DNA of 64,000 nucleotides from Nocardioides marinus (GTDB taxonomy: Bacteria > Pseudomonadota > Alphaproteobacteria > Rhodobacterales > Rhodobacteraceae), in NCBI GenBank assembly GCA_019801415.1, contig JAHVJD010000003.1:62001-126000 (forward strand), in the 5' to 3' direction. Under the pieces are notes generated by a model that made no database searches, had not been told where the DNA came from, and was given only the letters and a program-made list of their open reading frames with translations. The first letter of the stretch is position 1; every line of letters starts with the position of its first letter. A program made the position numbers and the translations under genes. Positions 35,089 through 43,982 of the stretch are shown one piece after another.

Positions 35089-35937
35089 TTAACCTTCCCG
35101 ACCGGGAATGCTGTCGCGCGGCGGTGCCGGATCCCAGTTATCGATGATGTCGACGGCTTCCTTGGCCGTATCGACAAAACGGAACAGGTCCAGATCCTGA
35201 TCCGAAATCGTGCCCGCATCAGCCAGGGCATCCCAGTTGATGATCTTCTCCCAGAACGCCTTGCCGAACAGGAGGAACGGCACACGCTCCATACGACCAG
35301 TCTGGATCAGAGTCAGGCTCTCGAACAGCTCATCCAGCGTGCCAAAGCCGCCCGGGAAGACCGTGATCGCGCGGGCGCGCATCAGGAAATGCATCTTGCG
35401 AATGGCGAAATAGTGGAAATTGAAGCTGAGATCCGGCGTCACATAGCCGTTGGGTGCCTGCTCATGCGGCAGGACGATCGACAGGCCGATCGAACGACCA
35501 CCGGCATCATGCGCACCACGGTTGCCTGCCTCCATCACGCCCGGACCACCGCCGGTCACCACGACATTCTCGCGGCCACCACTTTGCTTGGACTTCTCCG
35601 TCATCAGCCGCGCGAATTCACGCGCTTCGTCGTAAAAATGCGACAGGTCCGCCAGCGTCTGGGTCCGGGCCTGATCCTTGTGCTTCGGATCGGGGATGCG
35701 GGCGCCCCCAAACATCACGATGGTGCTGTTGATGCCATGTTCGTTCAGCAGCACCTCGGGCTTCAACAGCTCCAGCTGCAAGCGCACCGGGCGCAGCTCT
35801 TCACGGCACAGGAATTCCTCGTCCGCAAAGGCCAGCCGGTAGGCCGACGCCTGCGTCTGCGGCGTGGCGGGCACGTGCTCGGCCCGGCTGCGATCGGAAT
35901 GGGCATCGCGGAAACGGCTGTGGCGATCTTCGGTCAT
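35089..35937 (-). CDS. LOG-family (TIGR00730) nucleoside-monophosphate phosphoribohydrolase-like protein
   Basis: 282 residues. The LOG motifs are VVTGGGPGVMEAGNRGAHDAG and PGGFGTLDELFE, with the arginine-lysine pair (FAIRKMHFLMRARA) before the second. LOG enzymes release nitrogen bases from nucleoside monophosphates, including cytokinins; many are mislabelled lysine decarboxylases. About 90 extra residues precede the core compared with minimal LOG proteins. The chosen ATG (MTEDRHSR, 35937) is supported by the family better than the longer frame. Confidence 0.88.
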   Translation of the reverse strand: MTEDRHSRFRDAHSDRSRAEHVPATPQTQASAYRLAFADEEFLCREELRPVRLQLELLKPEVLLNEHGINSTIVMFGGARIPDPKHKDQARTQTLADLSHFYDEAREFARLMTEKSKQSGGRENVVVTGGGPGVMEAGNRGAHDAGGRSIGLSIVLPHEQAPNGYVTPDLSFNFHYFAIRKMHFLMRARAITVFPGGFGTLDELFESLTLIQTGRMERVPFLLFGKAFWEKIINWDALADAGTISDQDLDLFRFVDTAKEAVDIIDNWDPAPPRDSIPGREG

Positions 35938-36085
35938 GGTCAATCCAAACAACAATATCAGGACTTCCCTTGTAGCCTTCCTTGCCGCCATACGCCAATC
36001 AAGAATGCAGGAAAGGCGACAGGCTTGCGCCCCGCCGTCACCGCGCTAAGCTTGCGCGTCACAAACGATTTTTGCAGGAGCGCAG

Positions 36086-37006
36086 ATGGACTGGCAGGCA
36101 CAGATCACGGCCGCGGCAACGCGGATCCGCCCGCATGTGCAGCAAACCCCGGTGATTGAGACGCAGGGTTTCGGCCTGTCCTACCCGGTGGAGCTGAAGC
36201 TGGAACACCTGCAGCACACCGGCAGTTTCAAGGCCCGTGGTGCCTTCAACACGCTGCTCAGCCAGCCTGTACCCGACGCCGGGCTGGTTGCGGCCTCGGG
36301 TGGCAACCATGGCGCGGCAGTTGCGCATGCCGCCCACCAGCTGGGGCACAGGGCGCGCATTTACGTGCCGGAAATGGCCGGCCCCTCCAAGATCGCCCTG
36401 ATCGAACGAACCGGCGCCGATCTGCAGGTTGTCCCCGGTGCCTATGCCAATGCGCTCGAACTGGCCCAGGCCTACGAGCAGGAAACCGGCGCCATGCAGG
36501 TTCATGCCTATGACGCCGCCCCCACGGTCGCGGGACAGGGCACCTGCTTTGCCGAATGGCAAAGCCAGGGATTGGCGGCCGACACGCTGCTCGTTGCCGT
36601 CGGCGGCGGCGGGTTGATCGGTGGTGCGCTGGCCTGGTTCCAGGGCCGCAAGAAGATCGTCGCGGTGGAACCGGAAACTTCCTCTGCCCTGCACCAGGCG
36701 CTGGCGGCAGGCGCCACGGTTGATGTCGAGGTATCCGGCGTGGCCGCCAACGCGCTGGGAGCGCGACGGATCGGCGACATCTGCCTCGGGCTTGCCCTTG
36801 CACAGGACGTCACATCCGTGACCGTGCCCGACGAGGCGATCACGGCGGCCCAGACGGCCCTGTGGCGCGAACGGCGCATACTGGTGGAACCGGCGGGCGC
36901 GACCGCGCTGGCGGCGCTGACCTGCGGCGCCTACCAACCCGCGCCGGGCGAACGTGTGGCGGTGCTGATCTGCGGCGGCAATATCGCACCTGACCCTCTG
37001 GGCTGA
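36086..37006 (+). CDS. PLP-dependent threonine/serine dehydratase-like enzyme
   Basis: 306 residues, fold-type II PLP enzyme. PLP lysine in HTGSFKARGAFN (about 52), ASGGNHGAAVAHAA for cofactor phosphate/substrate contact, and the glycine-rich GGGGLIGGALA loop (about 173). No C-terminal ACT-type domain, so it is a catabolic-type dehydratase or serine racemase relative rather than biosynthetic IlvA. A GntR gene starts 55 bp downstream on the same strand and may regulate it. Confidence 0.85.
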   Translation: MDWQAQITAAATRIRPHVQQTPVIETQGFGLSYPVELKLEHLQHTGSFKARGAFNTLLSQPVPDAGLVAASGGNHGAAVAHAAHQLGHRARIYVPEMAGPSKIALIERTGADLQVVPGAYANALELAQAYEQETGAMQVHAYDAAPTVAGQGTCFAEWQSQGLAADTLLVAVGGGGLIGGALAWFQGRKKIVAVEPETSSALHQALAAGATVDVEVSGVAANALGARRIGDICLGLALAQDVTSVTVPDEAITAAQTALWRERRILVEPAGATALAALTCGAYQPAPGERVAVLICGGNIAPDPLG

Positions 37007-37060
37007 GCCTGCCGGGGATAACTCTTGCAGCATCACACCGGCAGTTGTATCGCCAAGGGC

Positions 37061-37660
37061 ATGTCCGCAACCATTGCCGATACGATCTACAATGCGCTCA
37101 GCGAGCGCATCATCACCGGCGACCTGGCCGCCGGTGAGAAGCTGCGACAGGACCACATCGCCCGCGAATTCGACGCCAGCCACGTCCCCGTCCGCGAAGC
37201 CCTTCTGCGGCTCGAGGCGCATGGGCTGGCCCGTTCCGAACCGCGCCGCGGCACCCGGGTCAGCGCCCTCGACCCCTCGGAAATCCGCGAAGTGATCGAG
37301 ATGCGGGTATCCTTGGAAATCCTCGCCCTCTCCCACGGCTTCGCCCGCTTGACCGACGCTGACATCGAGGCCGCCGAAGCCGCCCGGATCGCCTGCGACG
37401 CGGCGGAGGACATGGCCAGCTGGGAGCGGTTGAACCGCGCCTTCCACAAGGTAATTCTGGCCCCCTGCGAGATGCCGCGCCTGCTCGCGGCCATTGACGA
37501 CCTGCACATCGCCTCGGCCCGTCACCTGTTTGCCAATTGGCGGCACCAGTGGACCCGGCGGGTGGACAGCGACCATGCCGCGATCGTGCAGGCCTTGCAC
37601 CGCCGCGACGCCGCCGCCGCCTGCGACATCCTCAGACGCCATCTGCGGCGGGTGCGTTGA
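37061..37660 (+). CDS. GntR-family regulator, FadR/FCD type
   Basis: 199 residues. An N-terminal winged helix (IYNALSERIITGDLAAGEKL, then DASHVPVREALLRLEAHGL) is followed by an all-helical FCD domain with the metal/ligand residues in NRAFHKVILAPCEMPRL and a DHAAIVQALHRRD block. The start is ATG 37061; an upstream TTG (37025) would add 12 unconserved residues. It probably controls the adjacent dehydratase gene. Confidence 0.88.
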   Translation: MSATIADTIYNALSERIITGDLAAGEKLRQDHIAREFDASHVPVREALLRLEAHGLARSEPRRGTRVSALDPSEIREVIEMRVSLEILALSHGFARLTDADIEAAEAARIACDAAEDMASWERLNRAFHKVILAPCEMPRLLAAIDDLHIASARHLFANWRHQWTRRVDSDHAAIVQALHRRDAAAACDILRRHLRRVR

Positions 37661-37780
37661 TCGGCCAGAGATCGTCAAAACGCCGTCAGGCGCGGCATTT
37701 TGGACGCAATACGGGCATGACCTGACGGCGGATTGCAGCTATGTAACCCCGAATCTAACCGACGCCGGAGGAACGACCCC

Positions 37781-38608
37781 ATGTCCAACGCCCAGCTGGA
37801 AGCAGCAATCGAAGCCGCCTGGGAGGCGCGCGACACCATCACCCCCGCCACCACCGGTGAACAGCGCGACGCCATCGAAGACACCCTGAATGCGCTGGAT
37901 TCAGGCAAACTGCGCGTGGCCGAAAAGCTGGAGAACGGCGACTGGCACGTGAACCAGTGGGCCAAGAAGGCGGTGCTGCTGGGCTTCCGCATCAAGGACA
38001 TGGAACTGCAGTCCGGCGGCCCACAGGGCTCTGGCTGGTGGGACAAGGTCGACAGCAAGTTCGCAGGCTGGGGCGACAGCCAGTGGAAGGATGCAGGCTT
38101 CCGCGCGGTGCCCAACTGCGTGGTGCGCAAATCCGCCTACATCGCGCCCGGCGTGGTGCTGATGCCCTCTTTCGTGAACCTCGGCGCCTACGTCGATGAA
38201 GGCACCATGGTCGACACCTGGGCCACCGTCGGCTCCTGCGCGCAGATCGGCAAGAACGTGCACCTGTCCGGCGGCGTCGGCATTGGCGGCGTGCTGGAAC
38301 CGATGCAGGCCGGCCCCACCATCATCGAGGACAACTGCTTCATCGGTGCGCGCTCCGAGGTGGTCGAAGGCTGCATCGTGCGCGAGGGCTCGGTGCTGGG
38401 CATGGGCGTCTTCATCGGCAAGTCGACCAAGATCGTCGACCGCGAGACCGGCGAAGTGATGTACGGTGAAGTGCCGCCCTACTCGGTCGTGGTGGCCGGC
38501 TCGATGCCGTCCAAGAACAACGTGAATCTCTACTGCGCGGTGATCGTGAAACGCGTGGACGAAAAGACCCGCTCCAAGACCGGCATCAATGAGCTGCTGC
38601 GCGACTGA
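37781..38608 (+). CDS. dapD: tetrahydrodipicolinate N-succinyltransferase
   Basis: Transfers succinyl from succinyl-CoA to tetrahydrodipicolinate in lysine/diaminopimelate synthesis. 275 residues: helical N-terminus (1-100), then a left-handed beta-helix (about 105-240) with [29 protein letters not shown] and [12 protein letters not shown], and a short C-terminal extension. Strong GGAGGAAC site before the ATG at 37781. Single gene with its own terminator; the next pathway enzyme, dapE, is at 42.4 kb. Confidence 0.97.
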   Translation: MSNAQLEAAIEAAWEARDTITPATTGEQRDAIEDTLNALDSGKLRVAEKLENGDWHVNQWAKKAVLLGFRIKDMELQSGGPQGSGWWDKVDSKFAGWGDSQWKDAGFRAVPNCVVRKSAYIAPGVVLMPSFVNLGAYVDEGTMVDTWATVGSCAQIGKNVHLSGGVGIGGVLEPMQAGPTIIEDNCFIGARSEVVEGCIVREGSVLGMGVFIGKSTKIVDRETGEVMYGEVPPYSVVVAGSMPSKNNVNLYCAVIVKRVDEKTRSKTGINELLRD

Positions 38609-38636
38609 TCCGCGCTATTCTCGGCAATCATAGCAA

Positions 38637-38663
38637 CGCGCCCGCTAGCCGGGCGCGTTTTTC
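38637..38663 (+). terminator. intrinsic terminator of dapD
   Basis: CGCGCCCG / CGGGCGCG stem, 5-base loop, followed by TTTTTCTTT. Confidence 0.9.
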
Positions 38664-38724
38664 TTTGTCGCGCACCGCCCGACAGCAAGACCCTTGCCGC
38701 AGGTTAAACCTGCCGTTAAAGATA

Positions 38725-38740
38725 TTATACCTATACATAA
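38725..38740. promoter_or_regulatory. candidate HutC-type operator upstream of hutF
   Basis: TTATACCTATACATAA, 10 bp upstream of the hutF ATG and overlapping its ribosome-site region. It matches the site before hutD (40681-40696) at 14 of 16 positions. The symmetric TTAT...ATAA form fits HutC/GntR-type histidine-utilisation operators. Confidence 0.7.
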
Positions 38741-38749
38741 GAGGGTCAA

Positions 38750-40117
38750 ATGCAGTCAATTCATGCCCGACGCGCCCGCCTGCCCCAGGGATGGGCAGAG
38801 GATCTCCGCCTGACGGTTGCGGATGGTCGAATCAGCGCCCTGACCACCGGCGTGCCGCCGCAGGAGGGCGACACCCGCACCGATGTCCTGCTGCCGTCGC
38901 TGGGCAATCTGCATTCGCACAGTTTCCAGCGCGCCATGGCCGGCATGACCGAGGTCCGCGCCGCGGGCAAGGACAGTTTCTGGACCTGGCGCGAGCTGAT
39001 GTACCGGTTCATGGACCACATCACCCCGGAGCAATACGAAGCTATCGCCGCGCTGGTCTTCATGGAAATGCAGGAGGCCGGCTATGCCTCTGTTGGCGAG
39101 TTCCACTATGTCCACCACCAGCCGGGCGGCGCGCATTTCGACTCGCTCAGCGAGCTGAGCGAGCGGGTGTTTGCCGCCGCCAGCCGGACCGGCATCGGCC
39201 TGACCCATCTGCCGGTGCTCTACACCTATGGCGGCGCCGGAAAGCAGGCGCTGAACGGTGGCCAGCAGCGCTTTGGCAATTCGGTGGAAGAGTTTGCACA
39301 GCTGGTCAGCCGCGCCCGCGACCTCGCTGCCCGTGACCTGCCGCAGGACGCCAGGGTCGGCATCGCACCGCATTCGTTGCGCGCCACCTGCCCCGAGGAT
39401 CTGGCCGAAGTGCTGCAGATCCAGCACGGGCAGCCGGTGCACATCCACATCTCCGAACAGCCCAAGGAAGTTGCCGACATCTCCGCCTGGCTGGGCGCGC
39501 GGCCGGTCGACTGGCTGCTCGATAACGCCCCGGTGGATGGCCGCTGGTGCCTGATCCACGCGACCCACATGACCGCGTCGGAAACCGCCCGCATGGCGAA
39601 ATCCGGTGCCGTCGCGGGCCTCTGCCCGATCACCGAGGCCAACCTGGGCGACGGGCCTTTCAACGGCGTGGAATACCTTCAGAACGGAGGCGCCTTCGGG
39701 GTCGGTTCTGACTCTAACGTGCGGATTTCACTGGTCGAGGAGCTGCGCACGCTGGAGTATTCCCAGCGGCTGCGCGACCTCGCCCGCAACGTGCTGGTAC
39801 CCGGCGAAGGGTCGGTCGGCGAGACCCTTTACTTGGGCGCAGCCCACGGCGGCGCGCAGGCACTGGGACGCGATGCCGGCCGGATCGAGACCGGCGCGCT
39901 GGCCGACTTGGTGGCCATCGACAGCGAGGCCCCGGCGCTCTGCGCGCTGGCACCGGAACAGCTGCTGGACGGGCTGTGCTTTGCCGCGGGCGACGACACC
40001 GTCACCGACGTCTGGAGCGGCGGCCGCCACATGGTACAGCACGGCCGCCACATCCACCGCGACCAGATCGTTTCCGGCTACAAATCGGCCATCAAGGCGC
40101 TGATGGAGAGCCTGTAA
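38750..40117 (+). CDS. hutF: formimidoylglutamate deiminase
   Basis: Converts N-formimino-L-glutamate to N-formyl-L-glutamate and ammonia in histidine degradation (the HutF/HutG branch). 455 residues, amidohydrolase fold. Metal ligands H55 and H57 in NLHSHSFQRAM, then APHSLRAT, HIHISEQPKE and GVGSDSNVRIS. The stop at 40117 directly abuts the stop of convergent hutD at 40118. A HutC-like site covers its upstream edge, so it is presumably induced by urocanate. No other hut enzymes are in this window. Confidence 0.96.
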   Translation: MQSIHARRARLPQGWAEDLRLTVADGRISALTTGVPPQEGDTRTDVLLPSLGNLHSHSFQRAMAGMTEVRAAGKDSFWTWRELMYRFMDHITPEQYEAIAALVFMEMQEAGYASVGEFHYVHHQPGGAHFDSLSELSERVFAAASRTGIGLTHLPVLYTYGGAGKQALNGGQQRFGNSVEEFAQLVSRARDLAARDLPQDARVGIAPHSLRATCPEDLAEVLQIQHGQPVHIHISEQPKEVADISAWLGARPVDWLLDNAPVDGRWCLIHATHMTASETARMAKSGAVAGLCPITEANLGDGPFNGVEYLQNGGAFGVGSDSNVRISLVEELRTLEYSQRLRDLARNVLVPGEGSVGETLYLGAAHGGAQALGRDAGRIETGALADLVAIDSEAPALCALAPEQLLDGLCFAAGDDTVTDVWSGGRHMVQHGRHIHRDQIVSGYKSAIKALMESL

Positions 40118-40657
40118 TCAGTTTCTAACTGGGCTAAAACGAACCAAGATCACGGCGCCGTCTGCGGAAATCCGGCCGCGGGCGGCGCTGTCCAGTACCA
40201 GCCCTTCACCGCAGGCCAATCCGCCGATCCCGTCAAGAACCAGGCTGCCCGCCGCCACAAACAGCGCCTGCGGCCCGGACTCGCCGACCCAATTGCGGCC
40301 GCGCAGCACGCTGGCCTGCGCGCGGGTGGCCCGCGGATCGTAAATCACGTTGAACGCCCGGCAGGGCCCGTCACGCAGCTGGCAATCCAGCGCAAGGCCG
40401 CCGTCAAACGCCAAGGGCTGCATCAGCTGCGCAGCGAGGCTCACGCCATCGCCTGTCAGCCTGTGCCCGGCCCCCGCCACCACCGTGTGAATGCGCGACA
40501 GGCCGGGAAAGGGCGAAAACGGACCGCTCTGTGCGATGTCCGCCAGGCTCAGCCGCCAGACCATCTTCCCGCCGTCCTCGTGCAGCGCCAGCTCGCGCGT
40601 CACCCCGCCGCCATTTTTCCAGGCAACAGGCCGGGCAGTGTCAGCAGAAAAGCGCAT
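40118..40657 (-). CDS. hutD: HutD family protein
   Basis: 179 residues, bicupin-like fold associated with histidine utilisation. Family blocks: VAWKNGGGVTRELALHED near the N-terminus, WRLSLADIAQSGPFSPFPG and the later DGPCRAFNVIYDPR. HutD is thought to bind N-formylglutamate-like intermediates and limit hut over-induction in Pseudomonas; that role here is inferred. ATG 40657 has AAGGA upstream; a GTG six codons earlier is the alternative. Convergent and flush with hutF. Confidence 0.93.
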   Translation of the reverse strand: MRFSADTARPVAWKNGGGVTRELALHEDGGKMVWRLSLADIAQSGPFSPFPGLSRIHTVVAGAGHRLTGDGVSLAAQLMQPLAFDGGLALDCQLRDGPCRAFNVIYDPRATRAQASVLRGRNWVGESGPQALFVAAGSLVLDGIGGLACGEGLVLDSAARGRISADGAVILVRFSPVRN

Positions 40658-40680
40658 GGAAGGATCCTTTGGCACCGGGT

Positions 40681-40696
40681 TTATGCCTAGACATAA
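40681..40696. promoter_or_regulatory. candidate HutC-type operator upstream of hutD
   Basis: TTATGCCTAGACATAA, 24 bp upstream of the hutD ATG. Symmetric outer TTATG/CATAA with a CTAG centre, and 14 of 16 positions shared with the hutF site. Confidence 0.75.
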
Positions 40697-40775
40697 TGTC
40701 AGGGCCGCGACGACCGCAAGCCCGTGATCGCTGAACAGGATTGACCCCCCCCACCCCCGGCGCTATGGCGGCGCC

Positions 40776-41123
40776 ATGGAAAAGAAGAAACCCTCCCGCC
40801 AGCAAGTCTACACCCTGCTTGTCCAGATCGGTCGCAAGGACGGAGACGGGCTGCCTGACGGCGCCACAGGTGCGGCGCTGATGATCTATGCCTCCGGTGT
40901 GGACGAGGCCGAGGCCGTGCGGGAAACGGTGGCCATCCTGAAACAGGCCGATACCGCGCCGCTGGATGTGACAGGCTACGGCACCCTGGCCGAGCGCGAA
41001 GCCGAAGGACATGAAATCGGCGAAGAAGAGCGCCAGCTGATGCAGCGCGCATTGGACGAAAACGCCGTGATCGTCGCCCAGATGACCCCGTTCTTCGATG
41101 GCGAGGAGCCGGTGTTTCACTGA
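40776..41123 (+). CDS. conserved hypothetical protein, 115 residues
   Basis: I do not recognise the family. It is soluble, acidic, with no signal peptide, cysteine or membrane segment. It looks like an alpha-beta protein: SRQQVYTLLVQIGRKDGDGLPDGATGAAL, two acidic helices (EAEAVRETVAILKQ and EERQLMQRALDEN) and a VIVAQMTPFF strand near the end. The codon usage and long amphipathic helices support a real gene. It lies between hutD (divergent, sharing the upstream region) and the receptor-like gene (convergent). Confidence 0.75.
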   Translation: MEKKKPSRQQVYTLLVQIGRKDGDGLPDGATGAALMIYASGVDEAEAVRETVAILKQADTAPLDVTGYGTLAEREAEGHEIGEEERQLMQRALDENAVIVAQMTPFFDGEEPVFH

Positions 41124-41161
41124 AGCCCGACCCGCCGGGGTGCAGCCGGACACAACACGCT

Positions 41162-42217
41162 TCAGTCGCGACTGCCGAACCACTCGCGGTACAGTGCGTC
41201 ATAACTGCCGTCTTCCTGCACGGCCAGCAGCGCCTGGTTGACGTCCTCGACCAGCGGCGATCCTGACGGGAACACCAGACCGTAGTTCTCCCTCAGGAAC
41301 GGCTGGCCGATCGTATGGCCATAGCGGTGACCGCCCTTCTGGGCGTAGTAGTTCAGCACCGGCGCATCAAAGACCACCGCCTTGACCTCCCCCTCCTCGA
41401 AGCCTTCCAGCATCGCATCCAGCCCCGGATAGGCGGCATAGTCGATCTCGCGACGATCCAGGAAGCCGGCCGCGGTGGACCCTTCGATGGTACCGACCGG
41501 CTTGCCATACAGATCGTTCACCGAGTTCACCGAGCCGCTGATCGCCTCCACCGTCATCACCGCGGTGATCTTGGCCACGAAGACCGAGACGATGAACAGC
41601 GAGGACACCACCAGCACCACGCCGAACATGCGCCCCACCGGCGTGCGCGGCACGCGCTCCTCGAAACCGCCGTTGACCACCAGGTTCAGCGCCCACCAGA
41701 ACGAGGGAAACCAGGCCTCTTTCAAAGGCCGGTCGAAATAGGGCTGGGCGCGACGCTCGAACATCCACATGAACATGCCGCCGGTGAACAGCAGCAGGAA
41801 GGCGATGCCGATTGCCGCCGCCAAGTCCCAGGAGAAAAGCGCCCGCAGCAGCGACGGTTGCCGGATCTCATCCGCCTGCACCATGATCTGCAGGCCACTT
41901 TCAAAGATCGGATGGCTGAAATCCATCTCCACCTCGCGCGCCGCGGTGATGGAGATATTGGCCACCGCCAGATCCGCCTGCCGCTCGCGCACGCTCTGCA
42001 GCATGTCCGCGAAACTCTCGCTGCGTTCGATCTGGTATTCCCAGCCAAGCCGCTCTGACAGCAGCCGCAACAGCTCGATCGAGAACCCGGTATCCCGCCC
42101 CTCCTCAACCATCGAGAACGGCGGACGGGTGACGGTCTGTACCGTCAGAACTTGGGCAGACAGCAGCTGCGCCCAGAACAGGAACAGGGCGGCGAAGGTC
42201 AGGCGGACGTACAGCAC
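41162..42217 (-). CDS. ionotropic glutamate receptor-like protein: split ligand-binding domain with two-helix channel
   Basis: 351 residues from a GTG at 42217. Signal sequence (1-22), first lobe of a periplasmic amino-acid-binding domain (23-120), transmembrane helix (about 131-152), re-entrant pore segment (about 168-185), second helix (about 196-220), then the second binding lobe (about 228-345). This is the layout of prokaryotic glutamate-receptor channels such as GluR0. The TVGYG potassium filter is replaced by VNGGF (181-185), so its ion selectivity or even conduction is open. It could instead be a ligand sensor. Confidence 0.85.
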   Translation of the reverse strand: MLYVRLTFAALFLFWAQLLSAQVLTVQTVTRPPFSMVEEGRDTGFSIELLRLLSERLGWEYQIERSESFADMLQSVRERQADLAVANISITAAREVEMDFSHPIFESGLQIMVQADEIRQPSLLRALFSWDLAAAIGIAFLLLFTGGMFMWMFERRAQPYFDRPLKEAWFPSFWWALNLVVNGGFEERVPRTPVGRMFGVVLVVSSLFIVSVFVAKITAVMTVEAISGSVNSVNDLYGKPVGTIEGSTAAGFLDRREIDYAAYPGLDAMLEGFEEGEVKAVVFDAPVLNYYAQKGGHRYGHTIGQPFLRENYGLVFPSGSPLVEDVNQALLAVQEDGSYDALYREWFGSRD

Positions 42218-42414
42218 GGAAATACTCGTGTTGGGCCGGGTGACGGCAACTGGGTACCAGTCCTTAGGCGCTTCCCCTTTTTCACGCAAGCGTGATTGAG
42301 GCGCCGCCGCGGCGGCGCTGGCATTTGCGCCACGGCGGTCCTGCCACGCCTGTGAATTGCGCCTTGCCGCAATCCACGCTAGGCCTTGGCCAAGACGACA
42401 TCCAGGAGCCCGCA

Positions 42415-43560
42415 ATGCCGCAGACCGACCCCGCCCGCCTGACCGCTGACCTGATCCGCTGCCCATCCGTCACCCCAGAGGAAGGTGGTGCGCTGGTGCT
42501 GCTGGAGCAACTGCTGAGCGCTGCCGGCTTTGACTGCCAACGGGTCGACCGCGGCGATGTCAGCAATCTTTTTGCGCGCTGGGGGGCCAAGGGCCACGCC
42601 CGCACCTTCGGCTTCAACGGCCATACCGACGTCGTGCCCCTCGGGGATGAGGCCGCCTGGACCATGCCGCCGTTCGGCGCCGAGGAGAAAGACGGCTACA
42701 TGTACGGCCGCGGGGCCACCGACATGAAATCCGGCGTAGCCGCCTTTGCCGCAGCCGCCATCGATTTCGTCAAGGACACGCCGCCGGACGGGGCCATCAT
42801 CCTGACCATCACCGGCGACGAGGAAGGCGATGCGGTGGATGGCACCACGGCGCTGCTGGACCATATGGACCAGACCGGCGAACAGATGACCGTCTGCCTG
42901 GTGGGAGAGCCCACCTGCCCCAATGAGATGGGCGAGATGATCAAGATCGGTCGCCGCGGCTCGCTCACCGCCTGGTTCACCGTAACCGGCGTGCAGGGGC
43001 ATTCGGCCTATCCGCACCGCGCCAACAACCCGCTGAACGCGATGGCGCGGCTGATGGACCGGCTGGCGAGCCACGAACTCGACCAGGGCACCGAGCATTT
43101 CGACGCCTCGACCCTGGCCGTGGTCACCATCGACACCGGCAACCCGGCCACCAACGTGATCCCGGCGCAGACGAAATCCACTGTGAACATCCGCTTCAAC
43201 GATGCCCACTCGGGTGCCAGCCTGACGGACTGGCTGCAGGCCGAAGCCGACAAGGTCGCTGCCGAGTTCGGGGTCGAGATCGGACTGAAAATCCAGATCT
43301 CCGGCGAAAGCTTCATCACCCCGCCCGGCGCGCTGTCGGATCTGGTCTCTGCCGCGGTGGAGGCCGAAACCGGCCGCAAGCCGGAGCTGTCGACCACCGG
43401 CGGCACCTCGGACGCGCGTTTCGTCAAGAACCACTGCCCGGTGGTGGAATTCGGCCTCGTCGGCAAGACCATGCACCAGGTCGATGAACGGGTCGAGGTG
43501 GCGCAAATCCACCAGCTGAAGTCGATCTATACCCGTATCCTGCGGGATTTCTTCGCATGA
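42415..43560 (+). CDS. dapE: succinyl-diaminopimelate desuccinylase
   Basis: Removes succinate from N-succinyl-LL-diaminopimelate. 381 residues, M20 di-zinc fold: histidine in [14 protein letters not shown], bridging aspartate in [12 protein letters not shown], the catalytic glutamates in [12 protein letters not shown], dimerisation-domain [17 protein letters not shown] and the late histidine in [17 protein letters not shown] selects the ATG at 42415. Followed with a 4-bp overlap by a GNAT gene, starting a four-gene operon to rnr. Confidence 0.97.
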   Translation: MPQTDPARLTADLIRCPSVTPEEGGALVLLEQLLSAAGFDCQRVDRGDVSNLFARWGAKGHARTFGFNGHTDVVPLGDEAAWTMPPFGAEEKDGYMYGRGATDMKSGVAAFAAAAIDFVKDTPPDGAIILTITGDEEGDAVDGTTALLDHMDQTGEQMTVCLVGEPTCPNEMGEMIKIGRRGSLTAWFTVTGVQGHSAYPHRANNPLNAMARLMDRLASHELDQGTEHFDASTLAVVTIDTGNPATNVIPAQTKSTVNIRFNDAHSGASLTDWLQAEADKVAAEFGVEIGLKIQISGESFITPPGALSDLVSAAVEAETGRKPELSTTGGTSDARFVKNHCPVVEFGLVGKTMHQVDERVEVAQIHQLKSIYTRILRDFFA

Positions 43561-43982
43561 GCCTCGCGATCTCGATCACCGACGACCTCGACGCCTGTCT
43601 CGCACTGCGGTTTCAGGTATTCGTCGATGAACAGGGCGTACCCGAAGAGGAAGAACGCGATGCGCTGGATGCCACGGCCACGCATCTGCTGGCCGTTCGC
43701 GACGGCGCGCCGGTCGGCACCGCGCGCATCGTGTTTGGCGAGGACACTGCAAAGATCGGCCGGGTCTGCGTGCTGCAATCGCAGCGCGGCACCGGGCTGG
43801 GGGCGCAGCTGATTGAGACCGCCGTGTCGATCGCGCGCCAGCGCCCCGGCATCAAGCGTGCCAAGCTCGGCGCGCAGCTGCATGCGATCGGCTTTTACGA
43901 GAAGCTGGGCTTTGAGGCCTTTGGCCCGGTTTACGATGACGCCGGCATCGACCACCGGGACATGGTGCGGAATTTCACGTGA
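43557..43982 (+). CDS. GNAT-family N-acetyltransferase (ElaA-like)
   Basis: 141 residues. [17 protein letters not shown] at the N-terminus is typical of the ElaA-type GNAT subgroup. The acetyl-CoA loop is [15 protein letters not shown], and the C-terminal block [30 protein letters not shown] is complete. Substrate unknown. Overlaps dapE (ATGA) and the next gene (GTGA), so translation is coupled. Confidence 0.92.
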   Translation: MSLAISITDDLDACLALRFQVFVDEQGVPEEEERDALDATATHLLAVRDGAPVGTARIVFGEDTAKIGRVCVLQSQRGTGLGAQLIETAVSIARQRPGIKRAKLGAQLHAIGFYEKLGFEAFGPVYDDAGIDHRDMVRNFT

